NCBI GenBank assembly: GCA_038234235.1
Contig: JBBSUQ010000006.1
Coordinates: 1 to 36,220, forward strand
Length of the DNA: 36,220 nt
Direction: 5' to 3'
Origin: JBBSUQ01 sp038234235
Lineage (GTDB): Bacteria; Bacteroidota; Bacteroidia; Flavobacteriales_D; Crocinitomicaceae
The position numbers and the translations under genes were made by a program. Positions 7,697 to 18,000 of this stretch are shown one piece after another (the stretch's first letter is position 1; the number at the start of each line of letters is the position of its first letter). The notes under the pieces are model-generated. The model was not told the DNA's origin, did not search any database, and saw only the letters and a list, made by a program, of their open reading frames with translations.

Positions 7697-8971
7697 ATGG
7701 AAATAGCAGCAAACAATCCGAATTTAAAATCTTGGGTAGAAATTCCTCAAAATTCTGATTTTCCCTTACAAAATTTGCCCTTTGGAATAATAAAAACAAA
7801 TGAAACAAATCCGAGGCCAGCAAGTAGAATAGGTGACTATGCCATTGATTTAAAAGCAATGTATGTGCTTGGCTACTTCAAAAATTTAGATTTAACTGCA
7901 AAAGATTTTGAAAGTAAATATCTTAATAGGTTAATGAAAAAAGGTAAAAAAGGAATGCGTGAACTTCGAAATCGTTTGTCTAAATTGTTTTCAGATGAGC
8001 ATCAAGATTTACATAAAAATGAACACCATGTAAATCAAATTCTTATTCCTATGGATCAAGTTGCGATGTGTATGCCTATAAAAATTGGAGATTACACGGA
8101 TTTCTATTCCAGTGAACAACATGCGTTTAATGTTGGTTCAATGTTTCGGGATCCTGAAAATGCTTTGATGCCTAATTGGAAACATTTGCCCGTTGCTTAC
8201 CACGGAAGGTCTTCTTCAATTTTAATTTCTGGAACACCTTTTCACCGACCAAAAGGTCAACAAAAACCAAATGATTCTGAAAATCCGGTCTTTGGCCCCT
8301 GCAAATTATTGGATTTTGAATTGGAAATGGGTTTTATAACATTTGAAGGCAAACCATTGGGTCAATCTATTTCTACTCAGGAAGCTGATGATTATATCTT
8401 CGGAATGTGTCTTTTCAATGACTGGTCGGCACGTGATATTCAGAAATGGGAATACATACCTCTCGGACCATTTTTAGCCAAAAATTTTGCTTCTCATATT
8501 TCACCTTGGATTGTTACATTGGATGCGTTAGAACCGTTTAGAGTGAGTGGTCCAAAACAAGACCCAAAGGTTCTACCTTACCTAGAATACGCTGGAAATA
8601 AACACATTGATATAAAATTAGAAGTAGCAATTGAACCAGAAAATACAGAAAATACAACCGTTGGAAATTCCAATTACAAATACATGTATTGGAATATGAA
8701 TCAGCAACTTGCGCACCATACTGTAAACGGATGTAATATTAAAGCTGGAGATTTAATGGCATCTGGAACAATTTCTGGACCCGAAAAAGGCGAATTTGGT
8801 TCAATGTTAGAAATATCGTGGCAAGGTAAAAATGCTGTTGAAATGAAGGATGGCACCGAACGTAAGTTCTTACAAGACAACGATACAGTTATCATGCGCG
8901 GACATTGCGAAAAAGACGGTATTAGAATTGGTTTCGGTGAAGTAAAAGCTAAAATATTACCCGCAGTTTAG
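7697..8971 (+). CDS. fahA: Fumarylacetoacetase (last step of tyrosine degradation)
   Basis: A 424-residue cytoplasmic enzyme that splits 4-fumarylacetoacetate into fumarate and acetoacetate. Active-site residues of the well-studied mouse enzyme align with a constant offset of nine: metal-binding D135 in YTDFYSS, catalytic H142 in EQHAFNVG, E208 and E210 in DFELEM, D242 in NDWSARD, and K262 in GPFLAKNF. The blocks VAYHGRSSSI and GTISGPEKGEFGSMLEISW are also present. Both the N-terminal SH3-like domain and the C-terminal catalytic domain are complete. Other tyrosine-pathway genes are not in the window. An inverted repeat (8982-9008) follows the stop but lacks a T run. Confidence 0.97.
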   Translation: MEIAANNPNLKSWVEIPQNSDFPLQNLPFGIIKTNETNPRPASRIGDYAIDLKAMYVLGYFKNLDLTAKDFESKYLNRLMKKGKKGMRELRNRLSKLFSDEHQDLHKNEHHVNQILIPMDQVAMCMPIKIGDYTDFYSSEQHAFNVGSMFRDPENALMPNWKHLPVAYHGRSSSILISGTPFHRPKGQQKPNDSENPVFGPCKLLDFELEMGFITFEGKPLGQSISTQEADDYIFGMCLFNDWSARDIQKWEYIPLGPFLAKNFASHISPWIVTLDALEPFRVSGPKQDPKVLPYLEYAGNKHIDIKLEVAIEPENTENTTVGNSNYKYMYWNMNQQLAHHTVNGCNIKAGDLMASGTISGPEKGEFGSMLEISWQGKNAVEMKDGTERKFLQDNDTVIMRGHCEKDGIRIGFGEVKAKILPAV

Positions 8972-9027
8972 ATAAATAATATTGAGTTAACTAAGGTTAA
9001 TAACTCAAATTAGTAATTTCATTATCG

Positions 9028-9035
9028 TAGTTTTG
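9028..9035 (+). promoter_or_regulatory. -7 promoter element of the small lipoprotein gene
   Basis: TAGTTTTG, an exact TAnnTTTG, lies 22 bp before the ATG at 9058. Transcription would start about 9039-9042. Confidence 0.55.
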
Positions 9036-9057
9036 TTTCAAAATTTATAAAATTATC

Positions 9058-9498
9058 ATGAAAATCTGGAAAACTTTTGCAAATGTTTCCATTCTGTCTT
9101 TGATCCTATTATTAGTTTCTTGTTCAAAAGAGAAACAAATAGCTAGGCACCTTGGAAAGAAAAATGGAGAATGGAATATTGAACAATACAACAGCGAAAA
9201 TTATGAGAATGGTGTTCTCAAAAGTTCTACCTCGGCTGAAAACGTAGGCTCTTTTATTTTTGATTCTCAAAGAGTTAAAATTACTTTAGAGGCTCCAAAT
9301 GTTCCATTTCAAAAATACACATCTGCGTGGAGCAATACGAAGAAAACTTTAACTATTTCTTCAGTGGGTTTTCCACTCGTGTTCATAATTGTTAGTGAAT
9401 CGAAAAAGGAAATAACTTTATTAAATGAAGTGGAGTTTGAAGTGAACGGAACGATAACGAAAAATTCAACCACTTATTTGCTAAAAAAAATAAGTTAA
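9058..9498 (+). CDS. Small lipoprotein, lipocalin-like, unknown function
   Basis: A 146-residue protein with a lipoprotein signal peptide: a basic start, a hydrophobic stretch and the lipobox LVSC giving lipidated C22. The mature part has short beta strands (GEWNIEQYN, GSFIFDSQRVKITLE, KEITLLNEVEFEVNG) ending in YLLKKI, like the small lipocalin-type lipoproteins common in Bacteroidota. The function is not recognisable. It has its own -7 element at 9028-9035. A 16-bp perfect palindrome lies 29 bp after the stop. Confidence 0.8.
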   Translation: MKIWKTFANVSILSLILLLVSCSKEKQIARHLGKKNGEWNIEQYNSENYENGVLKSSTSAENVGSFIFDSQRVKITLEAPNVPFQKYTSAWSNTKKTLTISSVGFPLVFIIVSESKKEITLLNEVEFEVNGTITKNSTTYLLKKIS

Positions 9499-9526
9499 CT
9501 GAATAAAATAATTCTGAAAATTACTT

Positions 9527-9542
9527 CTAAAAACGTTTTTAG
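9527..9542. repeat. 16-bp perfect palindrome
   Basis: CTAAAAACGTTTTTAG is perfectly self-complementary. It is flanked by ACTT on the left and, after a 2-nt bulge, AAGT on the right. It lies downstream of the small lipoprotein gene and about 110 bp before the RelA/SpoT promoter. It may be a weak bidirectional terminator, or an operator. No T run follows the hairpin. Confidence 0.5.
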
Positions 9543-9650
9543 TTAAGTCTTAATATTGTAGATTATTCTCATTAGCTAATTTTACAGAAGTATTTACAAT
9601 GTGATTTTTGATTTAAAGCAACTCTCCTTGCAACACGTCATTTTATCAAT

Positions 9651-9658
9651 TATCTTTG
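9651..9658 (+). promoter_or_regulatory. -7 promoter element of the RelA/SpoT gene
   Basis: TATCTTTG matches TAnnTTTG exactly and overlaps an in-frame TTG at 9656. That TTG therefore lies upstream of the transcription start (about 9662-9665), which supports the ATG at 9683. Confidence 0.7.
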
Positions 9659-9682
9659 CATCCTAAGCTTGGAGCTTCAAAT

Positions 9683-11911
9683 ATGGAACAAGAAATTGAT
9701 ATTGAATTAGAACGTAAGGAAATACTTAAAGCCTTTAAAGCTTTACTGCGTTCAGCTAAAAACAGAACTCGAGAAGATTCCAAAAAAATTAGAAGAGCTT
9801 TTGACATTGCCCTCGATGCACACAAAGATATGCGCCGAAAATCTGGCGAACCTTATATCTATCATCCCATAGCTGTTGCAAGAATTTGTGCTGAAGAAAT
9901 TGGCTTAGGCGCAACTTCTATCTCGTGTGCACTACTGCACGATACTGTTGAAGATACGCACATAACTTTACAAGATGTAGAAGATATTTTTGGTGAAAAT
10001 GTCCGTAAAATCATCGACGGACTAACCAAAATACCTGAAGTTTTTGATCAAAACGCATCCATTCAGGCGGAGAATTTCCGTAAAATGTTACTTACCTTAT
10101 CTGATGATATACGTGTAATATTAATAAAACTTGCAGATCGTCTTCATAACATGCGAACCTTGGACAGCATGCAACCAGACAAACAACTTAAAATTGCATC
10201 TGAAACAAAATTTTTATACGCTCCCCTAGCCCACCGTCTTGGTTTGTATTCGATTAAAACCGAATTAGAAGATTTGGCAATGAAATATACCGAACCGGAA
10301 ATATATTCTAGCATTGAAGACAAACTTAAGTCCTCTCAAGATGCCAGAAATAGATTTATCCGCCGATTCGTTCAACCCATTAAAGATTCACTGAGTAATG
10401 ACAATTATAAATTCGAAATAAAAGCCCGCACAAAATCTATCTCTTCCATTCATCGTAAAATGATTCAAAAAGGCGTTCCTTTCGATGAAGTTTATGATTT
10501 ATTTGCCATCAGAATCATTTTAGAAACTCCGCAAGATCAAGAAAAATCGGATTGCTGGAGGGTTTACAGTATAGTTACAGATCATTATCAGCCAAGTCCA
10601 GATAGGTTACGTGATTGGGTAAGTACACCGAGAGCAAATGGATACGAATCTTTGCACACTACCGTAATGTCAACCCAAGGAAAATGGGTTGAAGTGCAAA
10701 TTAGATCTAAAAGAATGGATGAAATTGCCGAAAAAGGTTTGGCAGCACATTACAAATACAAAGAATCAAAAAACGATGATTCTACATTTGATCGTTGGAT
10801 AGCAGAAATCAGAGATTTGCTAGATAATCCGGATAGCAATGCAATGGATTTTGTAAATGAATTCAAGTTAAATTTATTTAGGGAAGAAATATTCATTTTT
10901 ACACCCAAAGGAGATTTGCGCGTTTTGCCAATTGGTTCAACAATTCTCGATTTTGCTTATGATATTCATACAGCAATTGGTGATAAATGTATCGGTGCAA
11001 AAATTAATAATAAACTGATGCCGCTTAGTTATGAACTTAAAAGCGGTGATCAGGTTGAAATAATAACCTCATCCAAACAAAAACCTAATGAAGAATGGCT
11101 AAGATTTGTATTAACAGCTAGAGCCAAACAAAAAATTAAATCTTCCTTAAACGAGGAACGAAAAGTTATTGCTCAGGATGGAAAAGAAATTTTAGAAAGA
11201 AAATTCAAACAATATAATATCAGGTTTAATTCAGAAAACATTACTTTCTTAGAAAGACATTATGGTTTACCTTCAGCTACGGAATTGTATTTTAGAATTG
11301 CTAAAGGAAAACTAAATTTATCTAAGTTAAGAGAAATTGAAAATGACAATGGAATTTTACAACATTCTAAGAAAATAATAACCAAAACTGCTTCTAAAAA
11401 TCCGAATAAAAAAGTCAACACTTCAAAAGATACTTTAATAATCGGAGACAATTTCGGAGATTTAGATTACAAAATGGCGAAATGCTGCAATCCTATTCCT
11501 GGAGATACCGTTTTTGGTTTTATTACAATTAGCGATGGCGTTAAAATTCACCGTACAAACTGCCCGAATGCAGAAACCATGATGAGTAAAATGGCTTATC
11601 GTTGTATAAAAGCTCATTGGAAACACCAAGATTTGGTGGAACGCATTGCAGCAATTAAAATTCATGGTTTTGATAGTATGGGAATTGTAAATAAACTAAC
11701 TGAAATTATTTCCAATCAGCACAATGTCAACATGAAATCTATTTCTTTTGAAACCCATGACGGAATATTTGAAGGTTTTTTAAAAGTGTTGGTTTATGAC
11801 ACAGAACATCTCGATCAATTAATGCGTAAATTTGAACTGGTAGAAGGCGTGCAAAGAGTTGAACGATGGATTACAAATGAGGAAGATGCAGAAATGGATT
11901 TTCGAAATTAA
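9683..11911 (+). CDS. Bifunctional (p)ppGpp synthetase/hydrolase, RelA/SpoT family
   Basis: A 742-residue stringent-response enzyme that makes (p)ppGpp from ATP and GDP/GTP and degrades it. The N-terminal HD hydrolase is intact: H61, H86-D87 in LLHDTVEDT and D152 in ADRLHNMRTL. A synthetase domain follows (about 240-370, with RVYSIVTDHY, RANGYESLHTTV and EVQIRSKRMDEIAEKGLAAHYKYK). Then come a TGS domain from IFTPKGDLRVLP (about 405), a Cys-containing domain (KCCNPIPGD, HRTNCPN) and a C-terminal ACT domain. Both catalytic halves look functional. ATG 9683 is chosen over TTG 9656 because the promoter element covers the latter and GGAG sits 8 nt before the ATG. The DEAD-box gene starts 11 bp after the stop. 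Confidence 0.95.
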   Translation: MEQEIDIELERKEILKAFKALLRSAKNRTREDSKKIRRAFDIALDAHKDMRRKSGEPYIYHPIAVARICAEEIGLGATSISCALLHDTVEDTHITLQDVEDIFGENVRKIIDGLTKIPEVFDQNASIQAENFRKMLLTLSDDIRVILIKLADRLHNMRTLDSMQPDKQLKIASETKFLYAPLAHRLGLYSIKTELEDLAMKYTEPEIYSSIEDKLKSSQDARNRFIRRFVQPIKDSLSNDNYKFEIKARTKSISSIHRKMIQKGVPFDEVYDLFAIRIILETPQDQEKSDCWRVYSIVTDHYQPSPDRLRDWVSTPRANGYESLHTTVMSTQGKWVEVQIRSKRMDEIAEKGLAAHYKYKESKNDDSTFDRWIAEIRDLLDNPDSNAMDFVNEFKLNLFREEIFIFTPKGDLRVLPIGSTILDFAYDIHTAIGDKCIGAKINNKLMPLSYELKSGDQVEIITSSKQKPNEEWLRFVLTARAKQKIKSSLNEERKVIAQDGKEILERKFKQYNIRFNSENITFLERHYGLPSATELYFRIAKGKLNLSKLREIENDNGILQHSKKIITKTASKNPNKKVNTSKDTLIIGDNFGDLDYKMAKCCNPIPGDTVFGFITISDGVKIHRTNCPNAETMMSKMAYRCIKAHWKHQDLVERIAAIKIHGFDSMGIVNKLTEIISNQHNVNMKSISFETHDGIFEGFLKVLVYDTEHLDQLMRKFELVEGVQRVERWITNEEDAEMDFRN

Positions 11912-11922
11912 GAATATATAAA

Positions 11923-13146
11923 ATGAAGTTTAAAGATTATCGTTTCGCAAAAGAGCTACAATCAGAGTTGGATAGATTGGAATTTAACAAACCAACCGAC
12001 ATTCAATTCAAAGCCATTAAACCAATTATGGATGGTGAAGATGTATTTGCAATTGCACCAACTGGAACGGGAAAAACTGCGGCATTCGCCATACCAATTA
12101 TTAATTCTTTTATAAAAAATCCGAAAAGATACGATGATGAAATTCGTTGTTTAATAATGGTTCCAACGAGAGAATTGGCCAGTCAAATTCATAAAGTTAT
12201 TACAGATTTCACCAGACAAACAAAAATAAAATCTTTGGCGCTTTTAGGTGGAGTTGAGCAAGAATCGCAAATAAATTCACTCAAAAAAGGTGTTGATATT
12301 CTTATTACAACACCAGGCAGAATGTTTGATTTAAATCACCAAGGTTACATAAATATTTCTAGAACCGAATTTTTGGTATTAGATGAGGCAGATTTAATGT
12401 TGAGCATGGGTTTTACGAAGGATATTGAAGATGTTATAAAACTTTTACCTAAGAAAAGACAAACATTATTTTTCTCTGCAACTATTAATAAAAAAATAAA
12501 ATCTTTGGCTTATGATATTGTTAGAGATGCCATAAGAATTCAAATCTCTCCAAAAAATCCAGTTTCAAAAAATGTACACCACGCTGTTGCTATGGTAAAT
12601 ATGGATGATAAAAGATTCTTTTTAGAAAATCTCATTAAAGAATTTCCGGATTATAAATACATCGTTTTTGCCCGTACAAAAGTTCGCGTAGAGCGCGTTG
12701 TAGCTGCTATGGAACGGGTTGGAATTAAATCTGAAGGCTTACACGGTGGAATGCCACAAAAAGACCGTTTCGATGTTTTAAACAGATTTCGCGAAGATAC
12801 AAACATGGTTCTTATTACTACAGATGTTGCTGCCAGAGGAATTGATATACCGAATGTAGATTATGTCGTAAATTACGATATTCCCGATGAGAACGAAAAT
12901 TATGTCCACCGTTGTGGAAGAACAGGTAGAGGAAACAAAACCGGACAAGCTTTGGCCTTTTGCAGCGAAGAAGAAAAACCTTTAATTGAAGAAATTGAAG
13001 AATACACTGGCGAAGAAATTGAAGTTTACGAAATTACCCGCGATGAATATTCTGCAATTATGAAAGATTCGGATAACGGAGACAGTAATTGGAAAAAATT
13101 GCTAGACGAAGAAAATGATTTCAAGGGTACAAATGATGTTTGGTAG
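11923..13146 (+). CDS. DEAD-box ATP-dependent RNA helicase
   Basis: A 407-residue helicase of the RhlE/CshA type. Motifs in order: Q motif (FNKPTDIQ, 21-28), Walker A APTGTGKT (45-52), PTRELASQ (81-88), TPGR (130-133), DEAD (154-157), SAT (185-187), ARGID, and HRCGRTGRG near residue 328. It ends shortly after the second RecA domain with an acidic tail and lacks the basic RNA-binding C-terminal extension of many family members. It is packed 11 bp behind the RelA/SpoT gene and probably shares its transcript, which would tie RNA remodelling to the stringent response. The specific RNA target is unknown. Confidence 0.95.
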   Translation: MKFKDYRFAKELQSELDRLEFNKPTDIQFKAIKPIMDGEDVFAIAPTGTGKTAAFAIPIINSFIKNPKRYDDEIRCLIMVPTRELASQIHKVITDFTRQTKIKSLALLGGVEQESQINSLKKGVDILITTPGRMFDLNHQGYINISRTEFLVLDEADLMLSMGFTKDIEDVIKLLPKKRQTLFFSATINKKIKSLAYDIVRDAIRIQISPKNPVSKNVHHAVAMVNMDDKRFFLENLIKEFPDYKYIVFARTKVRVERVVAAMERVGIKSEGLHGGMPQKDRFDVLNRFREDTNMVLITTDVAARGIDIPNVDYVVNYDIPDENENYVHRCGRTGRGNKTGQALAFCSEEEKPLIEEIEEYTGEEIEVYEITRDEYSAIMKDSDNGDSNWKKLLDEENDFKGTNDVW

Positions 13147-13290
13147 AATTTTCGTTGAAGAATCTCACCATTTGAGATAATCTGAAGACAGACATTATAA
13201 TTTTTTTATGCAGCAGAGTTCTGCACTCAATAAATATTAAAATTTTATAAATATAAATATTATATGATTAAAATTTAAAATATTTTTACT

Positions 13291-13298
13291 TATATTTG
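13291..13298 (+). promoter_or_regulatory. -7 promoter element ahead of the DinD-like pseudogene
   Basis: TATATTTG is an exact TAnnTTTG in the AT-rich gap after the helicase gene. It appears to survive although the gene downstream is broken. Confidence 0.4.
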
Positions 13299-13404
13299 TC
13301 GACAATCGTCAATTAATTCTAATTACATTTTTATTAAAATGAGAATATTTAGAAATATTTAGTCGAAAGTAAACCAGATTTTTACCAACCAAAAGAACTA
13401 ATAA

Positions 13405-14253
13405 ATAAAAAAAGATACTGCTATAAAACTGTTTGAAGACAAAAAAGTACGATCTATTTGGAACGATGAAGAGGAAAAATGGTATTTTTCAGTGTAGATG
13501 TTTTGCAAATACTTACAGAAAGTTTAGATGTTTCTGCTTATTGGCGCAAATTGAAACAACGCTTGAAAGCCGAAGACAATGAAACCGTGACAAGTCTTCA
13601 CGGTTTCAAAATGCAAGCCGTCTACGGAAAAATGAGATTAACCGACATAGCCGATACTGAACAACTTTTTCGTCTAATACAATCTGTACCTTCTCCAAAA
13701 GCCGAACCTTTCAAACTTTGGATAGCAAAAGTAGCTAGAGAACGCATAGATGAAATAGAGGACCCAGAAATAGGAATTGACCGATTGATGGAAATATATC
13801 TTAAAAAAGGTTATAGCAAAGACTGGATAAATCAACGGTTAAAAAGCATTGAAGTTCGCAAGGAATTAACGGATGAATGGGAAGAAAGAGGCGTAAAAAA
13901 AGGTCAAGAATTTGCCATACTGACAGATGAAATCACCAAAGCATGGAACGGCTTTTCTGTTAAGGAATATAAAAAGCACAAAGATCTAAAGAAAGAAAAT
14001 TTGCGAGATAATATGTCAAACTTAGAGTTAGTATTGAATATGCTAGCAGAGGCTACAACCAATGCTATCAGTAAAGAAAAAAGCCCCAAACATTTTCTGA
14101 AAATATAATAATTGCGAATTAGGGAGGAACTATTGCTGGGAATACAAGAAAAGAAATAGAAAAAAAGAAATTGAAGAAAAAACAGGTAAAAAAGTCATCA
14201 GTCCTATTTCCGCAAAGAAAATGCTGGATGATAAAAATAAAATAAGAAAGTAA
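13405..14253 (+). pseudogene. Broken DinD/Bro-N (phage antirepressor-like) gene
   Basis: The longest open piece (13479-14108, 209 codons) has strong DinD/Bro-N features: SAYWRKLKQRLK, a GKMRLTDIADTEQLFRLIQ block, SPKAEPFKLW, KKGYSKDWINQRLK and EFAILTDEI. The family's start and end are also there in other frames. The N-terminal part (AIKLFEDKKVRSIWNDEE... KWYFSV) is read from 13405 to 13494 and lacks a start codon. A one-base loss after 13494 creates TAG at 13495-13497. The C-terminal GGTIAGNTRKEIEK block (14123-14164) follows another frame change in the T run 14093-14096 and a TAG at 14120-14122. A short A run at 14160-14166 shifts frame again before KTGKKVISPISAKK, which ends at 14253. Five lesions make function unlikely. 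The family is found in phages and SOS-regulated islands, so this is probably a relic of transfer. Confidence 0.85.
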
Positions 14254-14322
14254 AGGTCTAATTAGGAAAATAATAAAATTGGCTGAAAATTCTTTGATCC
14301 CTTTAATTATCTTCTTATTTTA

Positions 14323-15048
14323 TCAAACCAAATCAAATACGCTTTTTATTCCCACTAATCTTTCAATTTTAAAGGCTTCTGCGTAACTTGAATTTATGGG
14401 TCGACCAAATTCTTGCCCCCTTGCTTTTAGAAAATCAAAGAAATCTTTGCCTGAAATTGGAGTTTTTGGTCCAGAATCATTTTTGTCATCCGGATTGAAA
14501 AATTGAGTTTTATATGCTCTAATTGCTTCAAATTTTGTCTCCATTTCTTCGCTAACGTCGACTACAAAATCTGGTTTTAAATAATAATCTTGAATATAAT
14601 GTAAAACTATTTTCGGACGATGTGCTTTTTGCTTTTCGTTATCAAGTTCAGTTTCAATCTTTATTAATCCGCTTAAAAAACAAGCTTGCGAGACCAATTC
14701 TGACGCTCTACCATGATCTGGATGTCGGTCGGTAAAAGAATTACATAAAACAATTTCTGGCTGATATTTGCGCACCATTCGCACAACCTTTAATAAATTT
14801 TCTTGAGAAATTTCGAAAAATCCATCGGGCATATTTAAGTTTTCTCGACTAGAAATTCCTAGAATTTTATTAGACACTTTGCTTTCTTCTTTTCGTGTTT
14901 CTGCTGTACCTCTCGACCCAAGTTCTCCTTGCGTAAGATCTACGACAGCAACTTTTTTCCCGTTTTTAATTTCTTTTAAAATCGTTCCTGAAGCAGCCAA
15001 TTCAACGTCATCAGGATGTGCACCAAAGGCTAAAATATCAACTTTCAT
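14323..15048 (-). CDS. bshB1: Bacillithiol biosynthesis deacetylase BshB1
   Basis: A 241-residue zinc-dependent deacetylase of the LmbE/PIG-L family. BshB1 removes the acetyl group from N-acetylglucosaminyl-malate to give GlcN-malate, the second step of bacillithiol synthesis. The zinc and catalytic motifs are complete: AHPDD (A10-D14) and HPDH (109-112). The family blocks LTQGELGSRGT and PISGKDFFDFLKARGQEFG are specific to the BshB1 branch rather than to general LmbE proteins. It lies 6 bp downstream of ccsBA on the same strand, so the two are probably cotranscribed. BshA and BshC are not in the window. Confidence 0.95.
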   Translation of the reverse strand: MKVDILAFGAHPDDVELAASGTILKEIKNGKKVAVVDLTQGELGSRGTAETRKEESKVSNKILGISSRENLNMPDGFFEISQENLLKVVRMVRKYQPEIVLCNSFTDRHPDHGRASELVSQACFLSGLIKIETELDNEKQKAHRPKIVLHYIQDYYLKPDFVVDVSEEMETKFEAIRAYKTQFFNPDDKNDSGPKTPISGKDFFDFLKARGQEFGRPINSSYAEAFKIERLVGIKSVFDLV

Positions 15049-15054
15049 AGTTAT

Positions 15055-18000
15055 TTAAAAATCAGAATTTTCTGAAATGTAGTTCTTGTATTTTTTGTTT
15101 TGAATTGCTGCCCAAACCGTAAAAATTACAAAAGCTACTGCTGTCCAAATTAACCAAACTGGGAATTTAGCCAATCCATCTCCTTGTGCATACGAATGTA
15201 ATCCAACCAATACAAAATTTACTCCGAAGAAAGTAAATAAAATTGCAGAGAAACCCCAAAAACTCATTGTATTGAAAAGAAATTTACCTTGTAATCCTGG
15301 AATGTATCTCAAATGTAAGATCATTGCATAAACTAAAACGGAAACCAAAGCCCAAGTTTCTTTTGGATCCCAGCCCCAATATCTTCCCCAAGATTCATTT
15401 GCCCAAACCCCGCCAAGGAAAGTTCCGATTGTAAGCATAAATAATCCAATTGTCATTATCATTTCTGAAATGTATGTCAATTCATTAATGTTTAAAGTGA
15501 GCAAAGTTCCATTGGATTTTGAACGAGCAGTATATAAAATTAAATTGAGCAAGCCTAAAATAAATGCTATTCCTAAAAATGCATAACTGGCAGTTATTAT
15601 GGCTACATGTATCATAAGCCAATAAGATTTAAGAACCGGTTGCAAAGGACTAATCTCAGGATCCAATATATTCATTCCAGCAACAAACAGAATGAAAAAA
15701 GATAAAACCGCAGCTACCGAAATTATTACTTTATTTCTCTTAGAAAAGAAAAGACCGACCAAAATAACAACCCAAGAAATCCAAATCATGGCTTCGTAGC
15801 CATCACTCCACGGAACATGACCAGAAATAAACCATCTCATTCCCAAACCTATTCCTTGATATACAAATATGAAAATTATAAGAAATAAAAATACTTTATG
15901 AAGTAAATCAAACGTGCGATCTCTGCTTATTGAGGGTTTGGTAAAAATTCTAATAAACCAAATTAATAGTAAAATAAACCCGAAAGTGAAATATCCATAA
16001 GACGAATTTTTGAATATATTCATCTTGTTAAAAGACACTTCTAGGTCTAATTTTAATTGTGAGGGTAGAATATCACCTCCCTTTTTTCTCTGAAGTTCTT
16101 TTAATATTTCTAGTGATTTGTCGGCTTTTGAATAATCGCCTTTGGTCATTCCAGTATTTAAATCATTTATGTAAGTAATGCCCGCTTTTAAAGATTCTTT
16201 ATCTTCCAAATCAATTTCTAAAGGACTGTGCCATGCTGCTAATTTATCTCCTTCTACAGGAAGAATTTTGAAATATTGCCAAGATAAAACCATTTGTAAA
16301 ACCTGAACATGGTCCATTAATTTAATGATGTTCTTTTGAAATTCGTCTCTTAATGATTCTTTTGTTCTAAAAGCCAGTTCATATTCTTTTGACCATTTAA
16401 AATCTCCGTTGTCATCAACTAAATCTCTTAATGTTGCATAATTATCTAAATGAATAGAGTCTTTTATTTTTGAACTTACATAAAAAATAGGTTCATCGAT
16501 CCATTCATTAAAATACATCTGAATGGCAATTATTACCTGAACGCCTGAAAGATCTTTGTATTTATCTTTCCGAGATAATTTATTTAAAACTTCTGTACCA
16601 ACTGTTTGCAAGGGAACAAATCTTCCATCGTAATGCTGAACTATGAGGTTTTCTAATTTTTTTGCATGTTCTTTTGAAACTACGGTTAGTTTACCTTTGT
16701 ATTTCTCTTTGGGTAAAAAACTTTGTGCTTCGCCACTTTCCATTTGAGAGTGATCATGACCTTCATGATTTTCAGCACTGTTGTGGTCATGTCCATCATC
16801 TTGAACCGTTGGTGCTTGGTTTGTGGTTTCTATATTAGGATTAGAATTTAATTCTTGGGCATTTAAACCAAAAGTAAAAAATACTAAGATTGCCGCAACA
16901 TGCGCTTTTTTACGTTCAGCAATTTTCTTTAATTTTTTAATTAAATCTGCAAATCTTCCGCTTCTTGCAAAAAGAGACAAAATCATTCCGATTGACATTA
17001 ATAAATATCCTATATATGTGATATTCGTGCCCCAATAATCATGGTTTACACTTAAACGTGTACCTTTTTCATCTTCGTCGTAACTTGACTGGAAAAATCT
17101 AAATCCTCTATAATCAATTACATTGTTCATGAAAATTCGTTTGTCTTTAAAATAATTTTTTTCAGGATCCTGAATTTGAACTTCACTGGCAAACGAAGAT
17201 GGCGAGGCTGATCCGGGATATTTCTCTAATTGAAAATCTTTACACTCTATTGCAAATGGTAACGGAATTCGGGTTGAACCATAAGACATTTGATAAGTTA
17301 ATCCATTGAAGTTAAAAACTATTTCTTCTCCAATACTCGACATTCCGCCACTTAGCTGAACCAATTTTATTTCGTTGCCGTCCGTTATTTTAATATCCAG
17401 CAAATCTTGACCTGCATTTTTAATGGGCGATTTTATCATCATCAATTTAGCATTGCGAATGTGTTCTTTAAAAACAAACTGCTGACCTTCTACAACATAT
17501 AAAATTCCACTTTCAAAAGGAACCAAAGTATCTGTAGCAATTTTTTGAAATACTGAATCTGGTGGGTTTTCACCTGATTGTCGATATTGTTGCATTTGCG
17601 CCATTGGTAAAGAATTCATTGCGAACTTGGATTTCACATAAAAACGATCATTCTTTTTCGTTATAACAATGCCTGGTAATGTTCCTTCATAATCATAAGA
17701 AAGCGGAATTGGGTTTCCTGCTTCTGAATTTAAGAGAATAAATGAATCTTTAACGAGGTAATTTGGTTTCATTCCATCGGTAACAATAGCCAACACATCA
17801 TTTTTATATTTTGGACTGCGTACCAAAGAATCTACCATATTTTTTTGGAAACGCACCACTTCCATTTTAATATCATTTTTGTGTTTTGGAAATTTTAAAA
17901 CCCTTGTTGAATGTGAAGGATAAACTTCTGACTGGTACATTTTTTCAGCATTCTGCAATTGCATTTTGCCGTCATTTAATTTATAATAAAGGTAAGGATC

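Noticed and set aside
8982..9008. Terminator after fumarylacetoacetase (TTGAGTTA...TAACTCAA)
   Set aside because: The 8-bp inverted repeat is AT-rich, has an 11-nt loop and no T run, so it is too weak to call.
13162..13178. Terminator after the DEAD-box helicase gene (ATCTCA...TGAGAT)
   Set aside because: The stem is only 6 bp and the nearest T run is over 20 bp away.
13479..14108. Intact 209-residue DinD-like gene starting at ATG 13479
   Set aside because: The family N-terminus continues upstream in another frame and the C-terminus downstream in two others, so the ATG is an accident of the frameshift and the gene is broken.
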